A stretch of 64,000 nt of DNA from Paenibacillus sp. yr247 (GCF_900103825.1 NZ_FNIF01000015.1:46487-110486); one strand, 5' to 3'; shown: positions 47,407 to 56,432, counted from the stretch's first letter. Made by a program: numbers and translations. Notes: generated by a model from the letters alone, not told the origin.

Positions 47407-47487
47407 ATGAGCAAAACTAAAGACACTAACAACCCAAAGCATGCCACGTCATCAGGTAAAACTGGAGAACAAAAGAAATCAAAATAA
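47407..47487 (+). CDS. Very small hydrophilic protein, 26 aa
   Basis: An excellent AGGAGGTGAA site precedes ATG. The product is Lys/Thr/Ser/Asn-rich (begins MSKTKDTNNPKHATSSGKTG) and is followed by a strong terminator. Composition is like minor small acid-soluble spore proteins, but no named family is matched. Confidence 0.6.
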   Translation: MSKTKDTNNPKHATSSGKTGEQKKSK

Positions 47488-47527
47488 AGCTGTTACGTAC
47501 CAGGTCAAATACTATCAAAGCATCAAC

Positions 47528-47566
47528 AAACCCGGTTTACTTGTACTTGACCGGGTTCTTTTTTTT
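47528..47566 (+). terminator. Terminator
   Basis: AACCCGGT and ACCGGGTT arms followed by CT8. Confidence 0.85.
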
Positions 47567-47639
47567 GGAAATATAGCAACAAGTCACTCCTGACAATGGA
47601 GTTAGTAAGAGATGGTAATTGCTTTATTATGCCAGTTAA

Positions 47640-47706
47640 TCAATAAACAAAATGAGGAGTTGCCGCGAAGCAGGTTCCCTGACTATAGTTCTTTGTTAGT
47701 TTAATC
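47640..47706. repeat. Cassette repeat, degenerate left and good right motif
   Basis: The left side (TGCCAGTTAATC, then GTTGCCGCGAAGCAGG) is decayed. The right motif GACTATAGTTCTTTGTTAGT and the following TTAAT include the stop of the acetyltransferase gene. Confidence 0.65.
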
Positions 47707-48096
47707 TTTCCTCCTCCATAATCCCCCAGAACAGGGAGTAAATCCACTCCTTGTATAAAAGAATGTATGTTTTGAATCGTATGTCAATGTTACAATCTCT
47801 ATCCCGACACGTTCAGCCTCTTGCAGTAATTTCCTAACTACGGCTTCGCCAATTCCTTTTTTCTGAAATTCCGGGTGTACAATTATGTCTTCCATGTACC
47901 CGTGTTGCAACCCCATCCCTGCAACATAGCCGAATGCTATAAGTTTATTTTCCTCATCTCTGAGACCAGCCCAAAAATTACAACGGTCGAATAATATTGG
48001 ATAATCTGAATGTCTGCCGCCCCAACCAACCAGTTCTCTTAAATTGGGAACTTCAACTGCTTCTATTGGCAGATTAATTATTATCTCTTGATTCAA
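47701..48096 (-). CDS. GNAT-family N-acetyltransferase (cassette gene)
   Basis: 131 residues with the GNAT core: AFGYVAGMGLQHGYMEDIIVHPEFQKKGIGEAVVRKLL (motif A, acetyl-CoA pyrophosphate loop QKKGIG), then VTLTYDSKHTFFYTRSGF. Acetylates an amine of an unknown small molecule or protein. Preceded by GGAGG. The TAA stop is inside the right motif of a cassette repeat, and the next repeat begins 55 bp upstream of the start. Confidence 0.85.
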   Translation of the reverse strand: MNQEIIINLPIEAVEVPNLRELVGWGGRHSDYPILFDRCNFWAGLRDEENKLIAFGYVAGMGLQHGYMEDIIVHPEFQKKGIGEAVVRKLLQEAERVGIEIVTLTYDSKHTFFYTRSGFTPCSGGLWRRKD

Positions 48097-48150
48097 TTTA
48101 TTATCCTCCTTTGTCTATTCTAATTAAAGTTCTACACTATCTTGAAACTA

Positions 48151-48232
48151 CCCTGCCCAATAGCTTAACGAGGCTGCCCATGCTGGCAGCCTCGTCCTAG
48201 GGTATTTATTTAGCTATTGTTCTCCGTTCAGC
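48151..48232. repeat. Cassette repeat, complete copy
   Basis: Left motif CCCTGCCCAATAGCTTAACG, hairpin CGAGGCTGCC/GGCAGCCTCG, right motif AGCTATTGTTCTCCGTTCAG. The right motif codes for the last residues (PLNGEQ) and TAG of the next gene. Confidence 0.85.
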
Positions 48233-48684
48233 GGAGGGGCACCTAAATTTAAGTCTGAACTGTACAGATTGTTTTCTTTAAGAAAGGTTATCAAATTGTT
48301 GCTTTTTATACGGACTTCCACAAGATGATTTCCCTTTGTATAGACCAGCAGGGTTGGGTTGTAGGTATCTAACTTCCCGATAAAAAGAATCACTTCTGTG
48401 ACTGTTCCACTTATCCATTTATTTCGAATCTTGTAAGGGGGTGAAAGCGGGATCTTTATCGCTATGCCATCGCTCGGCTCAATTCTAAACGAACCCGCAA
48501 TACCACTTGCAGATGATAACCACTCTTTTACCTGGTTTTGCAATAAGGTTGAATTGGGGATTGTAAATACAATATCACCTTTTCTAATATCGAAAACTTC
48601 AGCACCCTCAGTTGCCCAAACAGGTTGAGGAGTAGAGAGAATAATTGTCCCGATAACTATCAACAAACGGAAAAGATTCTTCAA
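48214..48684 (-). CDS. Secreted hypothetical protein (cassette gene, paralogue A)
   Basis: 156 residues with a signal peptide (about 1-24, ending VWA). The mature part begins EGAEVFDIRKGDIVFTI, followed by LLQNQVKEWLSSASGI, IEPSDGIAIKIPLSPPYKI and TVTEVILFI. Clearly paralogous (about 60% by eye) to 59617-60078. Starts at TTG behind AAGGTGG. No known family assigned. Both paralogues occupy single-gene units ended by the repeat. Confidence 0.75.
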   Translation of the reverse strand: MKNLFRLLIVIGTIILSTPQPVWATEGAEVFDIRKGDIVFTIPNSTLLQNQVKEWLSSASGIAGSFRIEPSDGIAIKIPLSPPYKIRNKWISGTVTEVILFIGKLDTYNPTLLVYTKGNHLVEVRIKSNNLITFLKENNLYSSDLNLGAPPLNGEQ

Positions 48685-48716
48685 GACTGATCACCACCTT
48701 CTTATGAAGGTATTAT

Positions 48717-48840
48717 TCCCCAGCTACAATTCTCCATTATGAAAAAATCCTGCCCTTTGGTTTAGCGCAACTTTAACTTCATCGATCAAACATAACAAAA
48801 AAGAAGCTGGATCATTGATCACAGCTTCTTCATTCTTGCG
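48717..48840. repeat. Cassette repeat, degenerate copy
   Basis: CAGCTACAATTCTCCATTAT and CCTGCCCTTTGGTTTAGCGC motifs, then the AGAAGCTG/CAGCTTCT hairpin at 48813-48838. The motif order differs from other copies, so two decayed copies may be joined here. Confidence 0.45.
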
Positions 48841-49040
48841 TCTTATCCGAAAGGAGAAATTAAACATATTGCAGGCAATACTTCATTCAATCTTCAATTC
48901 CATTATGGATATATTTTTTTATTTACGAACATTATCCGGTAAACAGGTTTATCTCTAATTTCTATTTTAACGCAATAAAGGATATTATTGCCCAAGTTAA
49001 ACCAATGTATACATAGGTCGAAGAACACCACTAAAACATT

Positions 49041-49066
49041 CAGCTATCGTTATCCGTTAGCGTAAT
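49041..49066. repeat. Cassette-repeat right motif
   Basis: CAGCTATCGTTATCCGTTAG then CGTAAT, 13 bp beyond the stop of the gene at 49079. No hairpin is evident to its left. Confidence 0.7.
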
Positions 49067-49078
49067 GGATGAATTCAT

Positions 49079-49585
49079 TCAATACGCTGTATCGTAAACT
49101 TGAACAACTTCCACTATACCAGGGCTACGCAAATTCCCCTTACATCGTGGGCAGCTATCTTTAGGTAAGTTATTTAACTTGAGAACAGTGTTCAGTTCTA
49201 GATAACCTTTTCCTAAATAAGCATCATTTTCGATCGCATAAGCATCTATGTCTAATTCACAGTCAAAGCAATGGAATTTGCGAAAATATACTTGGATAAA
49301 AGTATCGTCAATTCTTTTGCTCTCGGGTTCAAGTATTGGCTTACCGTTTGGCCAATAAAACAAGGATGGAGTCCACAGTCCCCATTTTCGCAGCTCTAAA
49401 ACAGGCATTACTTTGTCGCTGAAAGCTTTACCTTGATTAAATGCGTATCCTAATGCCATTTCAAGATATTGCTTCTGATGAACCTGATAGCCATCTAATT
49501 GGTTTATTTGGCCTGAAAGCAATAGGTTCCACTCACTTAAGGTTGGCAATTGTAAAAACATTTGATTTATAGAACATCGGTCCAT
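49079..49585 (-). CDS. Hypothetical protein with zinc-ribbon-like C-terminus (cassette gene)
   Basis: 168 residues from the ATG behind GGGGG. The C-terminal half has a CPRC pair (KDSCPRCKGNLRSPG) and an earlier FHCFDCELD pair, so four cysteines could bind zinc. The N-terminal half is helical. No family recognised. Bracketed by cassette repeats on both sides. Confidence 0.6.
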   Translation of the reverse strand: MDRCSINQMFLQLPTLSEWNLLLSGQINQLDGYQVHQKQYLEMALGYAFNQGKAFSDKVMPVLELRKWGLWTPSLFYWPNGKPILEPESKRIDDTFIQVYFRKFHCFDCELDIDAYAIENDAYLGKGYLELNTVLKLNNLPKDSCPRCKGNLRSPGIVEVVQVYDTAY

Positions 49586-49636
49586 TGTAACCCCCAGCAA
49601 TATTTCCTAAAGTCAAAGTTTATTTTACCATGCAAT

Positions 49637-49715
49637 TAAACTGCCCGTTACTTCAATGAATCAAAAAAAGAGCTGCTTCGATGCAGCTCCCGCGCTATAG
49701 TTCTTCGTTAGCTCA
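49637..49715. repeat. Cassette repeat, complete copy
   Basis: Left motif TTAAACTGCCCGTTACTTCA, hairpin GAGCTGC/GCAGCTC, right motif GCTATAGTTCTTCGTTAGCT. The TAA stop of the gene at 49708 is the complement of TTA in CGTTAGC. Confidence 0.85.
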
Positions 49716-50199
49716 CTCGAGGTGAAAATAAATTTTTACCTTGAATAACCCAATAACGATACTCTTTAGGAACATCCCCTAACAATTTGTCATATTTACC
49801 TTCCCAATTATTAGGAATATAAAACTCATATGATGCAGGTTCAGGATAATACGATGTTAATTTCTTTGCATCAAAATCCACGTAAAGAGAAGGCAACATA
49901 TCAGAGATATGGTTAAATCTTCCTTCAGCCAATATCTTCTTCAACTCATCATTTGTAACTTCAAAATCACGAATATTATGAAGGAAGACATCTGCATTAT
50001 CCTCATTCACAATTGCAATATCAAATCTGTCAGAAAAATCATCAGGATTATTTATTTTTAATCCTTTTTCAAGATAAGAAGTAATCAGTTTTCGCAAATC
50101 TAAGAACCATAGTTCCTTATCCGTAACAAACCATCTAAATGATGACTTGTATTGTACAAGCACTATAATGTTTTCAGCATATTTGGGCATTAACTGCAT
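49708..50199 (-). CDS. Hypothetical protein (cassette gene)
   Basis: 163 residues from the ATG behind GGGGGAG. Contains FRWFVTDKELWFLDLRKL, a VFLHNIRDFEVTNDELKKIL segment and YYPEPASYEFYIPNNWEGKY. Soluble, acidic, no membrane segment. This kind of small alpha/beta protein is common among immunity-like proteins, but I have no family match. Confidence 0.6.
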   Translation of the reverse strand: MQLMPKYAENIIVLVQYKSSFRWFVTDKELWFLDLRKLITSYLEKGLKINNPDDFSDRFDIAIVNEDNADVFLHNIRDFEVTNDELKKILAEGRFNHISDMLPSLYVDFDAKKLTSYYPEPASYEFYIPNNWEGKYDKLLGDVPKEYRYWVIQGKNLFSPRVS

Positions 50200-50266
50200 T
50201 CTTTTCTCCCCCAATTACAATTCAAAAATACTTCATTGTAAGCATATCAGAAATGGCGTTAGTTGC

Positions 50267-50350
50267 GTTAAACTGCCATTTAGTTTAATGACAAAGAGGA
50301 GCTGCTGTGTTGCATTGCTCCTCCACTCACGTTCTCCTTTTGTTGAATCA
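50267..50350. repeat. Cassette repeat, complete but diverged copy
   Basis: Left motif TTAAACTGCCATTTAGTTTA is itself a near-perfect palindrome. Hairpin GAGGAGC/GCTCCTC, then a diverged right motif CACGTTCTCCTTTTGTTGAA. Confidence 0.7.
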
Positions 50351-50385
50351 CCTACTACAGACGCTTTTGCCCTCACGAAAATAGC

Positions 50386-50838
50386 TATTCATTGAATAGA
50401 ATTACTTCGTTCCCATCTTTATTCATATGAAACCCATCAATCACAGGAAGTTGAAATCCTCTTTTAGTTATGCAGTTAAATTGAAATACACATATCGCTT
50501 TATGTCCTCGTCCAATCTTATCCACGGGTAAATATACAAGGGTTTATAATTGAACAGATTCTGCATTCAATTTCTTGTATCTCTTTGGGATTATTTCTAT
50601 ACAGATAGCGGTTAAATTCTTGACCAATAACAATATCCTGCTCCACAAATGAGACAAAAGCATAAATTAAGTTTTCTACTTCTTCATCCAATTTGAAAAA
50701 ATGATGGATAACCTTATCCCATTCTTGGTCGATTCTGTCCTTAAATCTTTCGAGTTGCTTGAAAACAAGTTCTGTTTTATAGGTACTTATAAAATCTGAA
50801 GAAACGATTCCCTAAAGTATTATTAAATTTTTATTCAT
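50386..50838 (-). pseudogene. Decayed small gene (cassette gene)
   Basis: Minus-strand ATG opens MNKNLIIL, hits an in-frame TAG, then continues GIVSSDFISTYKTELVFKQL through QEWDKVIHHFFKLDEE to a stop. A frameshift then gives VDKIGRGHKAICVFQFNCIT to NEVILFNE and a TAG. Two lesions thus break a protein of about 145 aa. No family recognised. Confidence 0.5.
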
Positions 50839-50912
50839 TTTTTTATCCCTTGTATAGTATAAATCCCCTGGTTGTTTATCAACACCAACACCAACTCCAT
50901 ATGTCCCTTTCT

Positions 50913-50940
50913 TATACTATCGTTTTCCGTGAAGTTTATG
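50913..50940. repeat. Cassette-repeat right motif, diverged
   Basis: TACTATCGTTTTCCGTGAAG followed by TTTATG. A separate AGTAACC/GGTTACT hairpin lies at 50940-50965. Confidence 0.5.
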
Positions 50941-50973
50941 AAGTAACCGACTTTCTGAGGTTACTGTTAATTG

Positions 50974-51258
50974 TTATTGAGACATCTTTATAAACGTTTT
51001 ACCTTTTATTTCGGAAGCTTCTTCATCAGTTATGTCTACAAATAAGCCAATAATATCTTGACGTCTATCCTTAAAGTTAATCCCATAATTTATCATTTCA
51101 ATGCTTTTAATTTTAATCTCTTGAGTCTTATTTATCTTATTTCTAAGTGTATCACCAATTTTTATTTTTGCTGATGGTTCATTTATTACTCCACAAAGAA
51201 CATAGCCTCTACCAGTAATCTTAAAGGTGTCTTCAACAACGAATTCAATGAAGGACAA
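50974..51258 (-). CDS. Stand-alone EF-Tu domain II-like protein (cassette gene)
   Basis: 94 residues that read as a translation-factor domain II beta-barrel: VVEDTFKITGRGYVLCGVI, IKIGDTLRNK, IKSIEMINYGINFKD, DIIGLFVDI and EIKGKTF. There is no GTPase domain. Short proteins of this kind occur alone in Firmicute accessory regions; their role is unclear. A repeat motif lies 34 bp beyond its stop and a full repeat 100 bp upstream. Confidence 0.65.
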   Translation of the reverse strand: MSFIEFVVEDTFKITGRGYVLCGVINEPSAKIKIGDTLRNKINKTQEIKIKSIEMINYGINFKDRRQDIIGLFVDITDEEASEIKGKTFIKMSQ

Positions 51259-51361
51259 GTAACCACCCTGCTTTCTTATCTGATTGGTCGTGAACTTTAC
51301 AATATGCTTTATAAAATGTATTCGTCGGATAGAATATTTTACCTTTTATGAGATAAACAAT

Positions 51362-51460
51362 TCCGTTAAACTGCCCGTTTGCTTAATGATAAAAACAACA
51401 TCGAGTTTTAACAGAGCCTAACAAAAAAAGCCCCGCGGGAGCTTTCCCAGCGAGGCTTCT
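51362..51460. repeat. Cassette repeat, left motif and hairpin
   Basis: GTTAAACTGCCCGTTTGCTT left motif, then AAGCCCCGC/GCGAGGCTT imperfect hairpin. The right motif is not recognisable. Confidence 0.6.
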
Positions 51461-51580
51461 TGTTATCGAGCTGCTAAGGTATTTAGCATATCCGATACTC
51501 CTCTCGTCTCCAACAGACATAACCACGTATCAAATAAACAAATTGTCTGTGGTTATACTAACTTTAGCCTTAGGAGGCGA

Positions 51581-51997
51581 TTGACTATGATACGAGTACT
51601 CAATGTGGATGGCCAAAAACTAACCCCATGTTTACTTCACCGGGCTTGGAGGGAAGTTAATCGAGCCCGTGCAGTCTGGATCGACGAGCAGACAATCCAA
51701 TTACTTTACAACCCATTTTTATTTCGAGACTATCGAAAAGCTGCATTAAAACGGGATCATTACACTTGTTTGTGGTGTGGACGTCCCGCAACGACTGTAG
51801 ATCATATTGTGCCTTCAAGCAAAGGAGGCTCAGATCTTCCCCAAAACTTACTCGCTTCTTGCATTGAATGCAACACGAAACGAGGAAACCGTTCAGCGTT
51901 CTCATATCTTTTAGAAAAAGTATTTTCCGTGCCGAATTCTATCAAGCTCTGTTACCGCATCATTAAAGCTAAACATAACCATCGTCGAGCGAACTGA
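51581..51997 (+). CDS. HNH endonuclease
   Basis: 138 residues with CLWCGRPATTVDHIVPSSKGGSDLPQNLLASCIECN: two CxxC zinc pairs around the DHIVP catalytic His and the NLLASC segment. A stand-alone HNH nuclease; target unknown. The ribosome site is TTAGGAGG. An inverted ATAACCAC/GTGGTTAT pair at 51519-51555 lies just upstream and may be its operator. Plus strand, unlike the cassette genes around it. Confidence 0.85.
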   Translation: MTMIRVLNVDGQKLTPCLLHRAWREVNRARAVWIDEQTIQLLYNPFLFRDYRKAALKRDHYTCLWCGRPATTVDHIVPSSKGGSDLPQNLLASCIECNTKRGNRSAFSYLLEKVFSVPNSIKLCYRIIKAKHNHRRAN

Positions 51998-52010
51998 TGT
52001 AAGTACTCTT

Positions 52011-52033
52011 CACCGCCTTGAGGCGGTTTTTAT
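52011..52033 (+). terminator. Terminator of the HNH gene
   Basis: ACCGCCT-TG-AGGCGGT followed by TTTT. Confidence 0.85.
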
Positions 52034-52099
52034 CTTTATAGGGCGTCCAATAGGCATAGTTGTTTCCTAATTGGGGAAGCAGGAGGAGTAAATGCGGTT

Positions 52100-52160
52100 C
52101 ATATGCAGGTTGCCGTTTCTTCATGTTTATTGAGCTATCGTTACTCGTTAGTTTAACTAC
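52100..52160. repeat. Cassette repeat, right motif with decayed left side
   Basis: GCAGGTTGCCGTTTCTTCAT on the left, then GAGCTATCGTTACTCGTTAG and TTTAACTA, which contains the stop of the decayed gene to the right. Confidence 0.65.
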
Positions 52161-52370
52161 TCGGCATTTTCAAATAATCCCAACACTTCTATTACCTCTG
52201 GTTGCCCTATCTTTCTCTAACCCTCCAAGAAAACCCTTTAGCTTCAAGCATTATTTTTTGTATAAGTTGTTAATCCCTACAAGCAGCTCTGCTTTTTCGT
52301 GTATATTTTTAGAAAGTTTATCCTATGACTTGTTAAACCCTGTAGACTTAATACTGATGTATCCGCATGC
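52157..52370 (-). pseudogene. Decayed small gene (cassette gene)
   Basis: Broken minus-strand frames DKLSKNIHEKAELLVGINNL, then MLEAKGFSWR, then KIGQPEVIEVLGLFENAE with a TAG inside the repeat motif. At least two frameshifts. Family unknown. The plus-strand open frame over this stretch has no ribosome site and reads as the complement of this relic. Confidence 0.5.
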
Positions 52371-52493
52371 ACCTCATGAAACAGTTCTCATACATACGAA
52401 CCCTAAGAGTATAAATAATCCAGTCATGGTTAAATTATAAAGGCATAACCAATATTTTCAATTTTTACTACCGACTTTGTAAGGATGGTGTTT

Positions 52494-53972
52494 ATGTTTT
52501 GGAAGAAGCTTAAGATTGGACACCATTTTGAGAAACCTGAACCTCAGAATACCGTCCTAACGATAGATTCATTTAGACAAATTTTGGCCAACATGGACGA
52601 TGCAGAAATCATCGAACGCAGGACCAATAATGATCAAATGGTGATGTTTCTCTACATAAGAACATTAATTGACCAAGAACGCTTAAATGAATCCGTTATC
52701 GAACCGCTGCTCCACTGTGATCTTGAAGAAATAAATGAATGCATAGCCACAGCTAAGGTATCCAGAATTGTCACGATGGAGGAAGGTCAGCAGAAACTAT
52801 TAACGGGATCCATCCTTCTCTATGAACCTATGAAGAATCATTGGTGGGCAGCACTTCTTCCAAATCCATTGACTCGCGCCATCGAAACATCGGATACCGA
52901 AACCATTATGTTTGGACCCAAGGACAGCTTCAGTGAGCAAATCGATCAAAATGTGACAATGATTCGCAGACGGCTTCCATCGACATCTTTAAAATCAGAA
53001 AGGTTTTCTGTCGGTTCTGTAAGTAAAACAGAGGTTGTCATGATGTATATGGAAGGGGTGACCAATCCCGAATTTATTTCCATTGCAAGAAGTAGACTAT
53101 CTACCATTGATTTTGATGTTTTTATGGATTCGTCCCATGTTGCGGCATTCATGGAAGATCATTATCATAGTATATTCCCGCAATTTCAACAAAGCGACCG
53201 CCCGGATCTATGCGCTTTCACTTTATCGATGGGAAAAATTACTTTTTTAGTAGCCAATACACCATTTGCGTTAACGGCTCCCATCACATTTTTTCATCTA
53301 TTTCAATCTCCAGAGGATTACATTAATCGCTGGCTGGTTGCCAGTTTTTTGCGGCTGCTGCGATATGTAAGCTATGTACTATCGTTAATATTAGTCCCGA
53401 TCTATGTTGCGTTAGCCACGCATCATTATCAGATGCTCCCCATGCAAGTTCTTTTTGTATTATTAGAATCTAGAACCAAATTGCCGTTTACGCCATTTTG
53501 GGAAGCATTTTTAATGCTGCTTACCCTGGAGATCATCAAAGAAGCAAGTCTTAGGATGCCCACAAAGTCGGGTCAAGTACTAGGCGTGATCGGTGGCATT
53601 GTCGTAGGACAAGCTTCCGTTGAAGCCGGTTTTGCAAGCAAAATATTAATTGTTTTAGTAGGTGTTACGGCTATCGCTTCGTTTCTAGTTCCTAATTATC
53701 TCGTGACCAAATCAAACACACTGCTTCAATTCGCTTTCCTTTTCCTTGCCAACTATATCGGAATGTTAGGGATAGTATTCGGGATAATTGTTATTCTTGT
53801 CCATTTGAATAGTATCACATCTTTGAAACAACCTTATTTAGCCCCCTTAGCTCCTCTTTACTGGAGGGATTGGTTAGATCTTTTCATTCGGGGTCCTTTC
53901 CATTGGATGAAGGAACGTCCTGAATATTTACATACCCTACAGAAATGGCGAACCAGTCAAAGGAGAAAATAA
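52494..53972 (+). CDS. Spore germination protein, GerA/GerKA family
   Basis: 492 residues from the ATG behind AAGGATGG. The large N-terminal hydrophilic domain (about 1-270) and C-terminal membrane domain (about 285-440) include SRLSTIDFDVFMDSSHVAAF, PSTSLKSERFSVGSVSKTEV and RLLRYVSYVLSLILVPIYVA, typical of the A subunit of germinant receptors in the spore inner membrane. First gene of a three-gene operon in the usual A-B-C order. The ligand is unknown. Should be expressed in the forespore under sigma-G; I did not define the promoter. Confidence 0.9.
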   Translation: MFWKKLKIGHHFEKPEPQNTVLTIDSFRQILANMDDAEIIERRTNNDQMVMFLYIRTLIDQERLNESVIEPLLHCDLEEINECIATAKVSRIVTMEEGQQKLLTGSILLYEPMKNHWWAALLPNPLTRAIETSDTETIMFGPKDSFSEQIDQNVTMIRRRLPSTSLKSERFSVGSVSKTEVVMMYMEGVTNPEFISIARSRLSTIDFDVFMDSSHVAAFMEDHYHSIFPQFQQSDRPDLCAFTLSMGKITFLVANTPFALTAPITFFHLFQSPEDYINRWLVASFLRLLRYVSYVLSLILVPIYVALATHHYQMLPMQVLFVLLESRTKLPFTPFWEAFLMLLTLEIIKEASLRMPTKSGQVLGVIGGIVVGQASVEAGFASKILIVLVGVTAIASFLVPNYLVTKSNTLLQFAFLFLANYIGMLGIVFGIIVILVHLNSITSLKQPYLAPLAPLYWRDWLDLFIRGPFHWMKERPEYLHTLQKWRTSQRRK

Positions 53973-53973
53973 T

Positions 53974-55083
53974 GTGAAGGCATCTTCCTTATATGAGAGA
54001 ACTGCCACGTTTGGCGGGATCTATGTCTTTTTCATGGTCAACCGAAGTCAAATGCTATATTTCGTCTTAGTCACTCCTTCCAAATTGGTTTATCCCTATA
54101 TGATTTGGGCATTAATTGCCGTGGGGATTTTATCACAATTGAATATGATCTTGATTGCAAAATGGTTTTCATCAGACATTTCCACCAAAGGATATCAAGG
54201 ATTCGTTCAGCTATTTGGAAAGCGGACGGTTCGTGTATTGGCCTTCGTTGGTCTGTTTTTCATTTTTGCTAAAATATATGTAACTACACTGGGGACTGTG
54301 GAAGTGATTAATCATGTCATCTTCCCTTCCATGAATCCTTTGTGGTTGATTTTATTTCTCTTTGGGATTTGTTTGTACGCGGCCTCTCGAGGAATGACGA
54401 ATGCGATACGATTTGTCGTTATTGCCTTTTTTGGTTCCGCTTGGATGATTTTATGTTTTATTCCTTTCTTCTTCCCATCGATGGCGTCACTTCACGATTT
54501 ATATCCCTTGATCCCCGCAGACTGGTCGACAGTCTCCTGGAAGAATCTATTATTCATTTGGCAAGCGTTTTCGGGACCGGAGTACTTGGTCTTTATTGGG
54601 CCGTGGTTAAACCAAAAACAAAAGATGTTGAAATATTTGACATTTGCTAATACCGCGTCTGTCTTTGAGTATTTGATTATGTTTGTTGTTTCCTTATTAT
54701 TTTTTAGTTCCCAATACTTGAACAAAAGCAGATTTCCGGTAACGGACCTTATTCGTTATCTGCAAACTCCTGTTTTTGAGCGAATTGATATCATTTTAAT
54801 TTGCATGCAAATGTTTTATTATGTGTGGGCCATTTCCATTTATTTCTTATGGTTCTACGGGGCTATTCGAATAGTTTCAGGAAGATTAAACGAACAGAGC
54901 AATCGAATTGGTTTTATAACCTGTTGGATCATGATTTTAATAAGTATGATTATTCTAGACAAGTGGTTTGATGAATCTGAACAGAACCCTTTGATGAACC
55001 TACAGATTTGGTTACGGGCATTTACCTACTTGTTCATCCCAACCTTCCTTCTGATTGCTTGCAAACGAAAGGGGATTATCTAG
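53974..55083 (+). CDS. Spore germination permease, GerB/GerKB family
   Basis: 369 residues with about ten transmembrane helices of the APC-like endospore germination permease family. GTG start behind AAGGAG, 1 nt after the A-subunit stop. Forms the ligand-sensing membrane subunit with GerA and GerC proteins. Confidence 0.9.
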   Translation: MKASSLYERTATFGGIYVFFMVNRSQMLYFVLVTPSKLVYPYMIWALIAVGILSQLNMILIAKWFSSDISTKGYQGFVQLFGKRTVRVLAFVGLFFIFAKIYVTTLGTVEVINHVIFPSMNPLWLILFLFGICLYAASRGMTNAIRFVVIAFFGSAWMILCFIPFFFPSMASLHDLYPLIPADWSTVSWKNLLFIWQAFSGPEYLVFIGPWLNQKQKMLKYLTFANTASVFEYLIMFVVSLLFFSSQYLNKSRFPVTDLIRYLQTPVFERIDIILICMQMFYYVWAISIYFLWFYGAIRIVSGRLNEQSNRIGFITCWIMILISMIILDKWFDESEQNPLMNLQIWLRAFTYLFIPTFLLIACKRKGII

Positions 55084-55085
55084 CA

Positions 55086-56171
55086 TTGAGGCTGTTTAAA
55101 CATACGATGTTCCTCGTCATAATGAGCAGTATGCTATGGATGATTGGATGCTCCCCATTTGTAGATAACAATCAGATCGAAGAAATCTCCCCTGTGATTT
55201 GGTGGTCGATTACTGAGGGTGCAGAAGGGAAGCTAAGAATAAGCACACTGGTACCACCCATATATTCTGAACCAAAAAAAATGCTTACCCAAGAAGTCGA
55301 TCTATTGAAGGAGGGAGGAAAGGATTTTAATTTAAGCTATTATCGGGAAGTAAAAACAGGACAACTTCGTATGGTATTTATTGAACAAGAACTGGCGAAA
55401 AAAGGCATTACATCACTTATGAACACTTTATTTACGGACCCTGATATTTCTCAACGCCTTTATATCGTCATCGTCAATGGAAGCTTTGATGATTTCATTA
55501 AAAATCAAATAAAAACACAAGACATTCCCGGCTATTTTCTTTATCGTTTGCTTAAACACTATGAAAGTAAGAAACAAGGAGATATGACTATTGTAAATCT
55601 ACATCAATTTATGAAAAGGTACTATTCACCATACTCCGATCCAGTCGCACCTATTTTCAAGGTCGATAAAGAACATTTTATCTACGAAGGAACTGCCTTC
55701 TTCAAAAACGATAAACTGCAAACGAACATCAATAAGAGAAATGAACAAATATTCCAACTGATTGATCATAATCATCACCTTAAAGTCCTTACCATCCCAG
55801 AGTTATCAATAACGATGGGGAATGTCACTTCCGAGACAAAGATGAAATTAAATCTCGACTACTCAACATTATCTCTCAACGTCGAGCTCAAAGGTCGAAT
55901 TGAAGAGTACCGTGGAAAGGGAGATATAGACAACCTTGATCAATTAGCGGTTATTCATCAACAGATAAAATCGCTTTTCAAAAAACAAACAACAGAGCTG
56001 CTAAACAAAATGCAAAAGTCGGAAGTGGACCCTCTGGAAATAGGTACTCTTACACTAGGTCCTTTTTCGAAGCCCATGAGCGAGGATGAGTGGTCTACTC
56101 TCTGGGCGAACATGAAATTTAACGTTACATATGAGCTTCATATTCAACCTTTGACGAATGTGCGAAAATAA
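55086..56171 (+). CDS. Germination lipoprotein, Ger(x)C family
   Basis: 361 residues starting at TTG behind AAGGGGAT, 2 nt after the GerB stop. The longer in-frame ATG would overlap the permease by 76 nt. The lipobox MLWMIGC puts the lipidated Cys near residue 22. The rest is the alpha/beta Ger(x)C fold (IYSEPKKMLTQEVDLL, FIYEGTAFFKNDKL, ELKGRIEEYRGKGDI). Last gene; strong terminator follows. Confidence 0.9.
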   Translation: MRLFKHTMFLVIMSSMLWMIGCSPFVDNNQIEEISPVIWWSITEGAEGKLRISTLVPPIYSEPKKMLTQEVDLLKEGGKDFNLSYYREVKTGQLRMVFIEQELAKKGITSLMNTLFTDPDISQRLYIVIVNGSFDDFIKNQIKTQDIPGYFLYRLLKHYESKKQGDMTIVNLHQFMKRYYSPYSDPVAPIFKVDKEHFIYEGTAFFKNDKLQTNINKRNEQIFQLIDHNHHLKVLTIPELSITMGNVTSETKMKLNLDYSTLSLNVELKGRIEEYRGKGDIDNLDQLAVIHQQIKSLFKKQTTELLNKMQKSEVDPLEIGTLTLGPFSKPMSEDEWSTLWANMKFNVTYELHIQPLTNVRK

Positions 56172-56181
56172 GCTTGCACAA

Positions 56182-56224
56182 ACACAGAACGAGAACCATC
56201 TTCTTAACGGTTCTCGTTCTGTGA
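56182..56224 (+). terminator. Terminator of the germination operon
   Basis: CACAGAACGAGAACC and GGTTCTCGTTCTGTG, a 15-bp stem. Confidence 0.9.
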
Positions 56225-56254
56225 TATTTTCCAATGCAGGCATGCTGGCATTCT

Positions 56255-56287
56255 TGTTGAACTATTCTGCCCGATAGTTGAACAATT
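56255..56287. repeat. Cassette-repeat left motif interrupted by an IS relic
   Basis: GTTGAACTATTCTGCCCGAT continuing AGTTGAAC is a near-perfect palindrome. The expected hairpin is replaced by IS3-family sequence; a GGCAGC...GTTCTCGTTTG half-copy resumes at about 56438-56465. Confidence 0.65.
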
Positions 56288-56432
56288 GAGGCTATCCATC
56301 ATTACATCGAATTTTATAACAACGAGCGTTTTCAGAAAAAACTAAACAACCCTAGTCCGGTTGATTACCGAACTAAGGTTACTTAAAGGCTGCTTCTTTA
56401 GTGTTGTCTACTTGACGGGGGTAAGTTCATTC
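56286..56432 (+). mobile_element. IS3-family (IS150-like) transposase remnant
   Basis: A frame to 56386 reads EAIHHYIEFYNNERFQKKLN then PSPVDYRTKVT and stop, the C-terminus of IS150-group OrfB. It is followed by the usual end region TGTCTACTTGACGGGGGTAA. Only the last 32 codons remain, inserted in a repeat copy. Confidence 0.85.

Noticed and set aside
52060..52440. A 126-codon plus-strand open frame before the germination operon
   Set aside because: No ribosome site, Ser/Pro/Leu-rich low-information product, and the opposite strand carries a recognisable decayed cassette gene.
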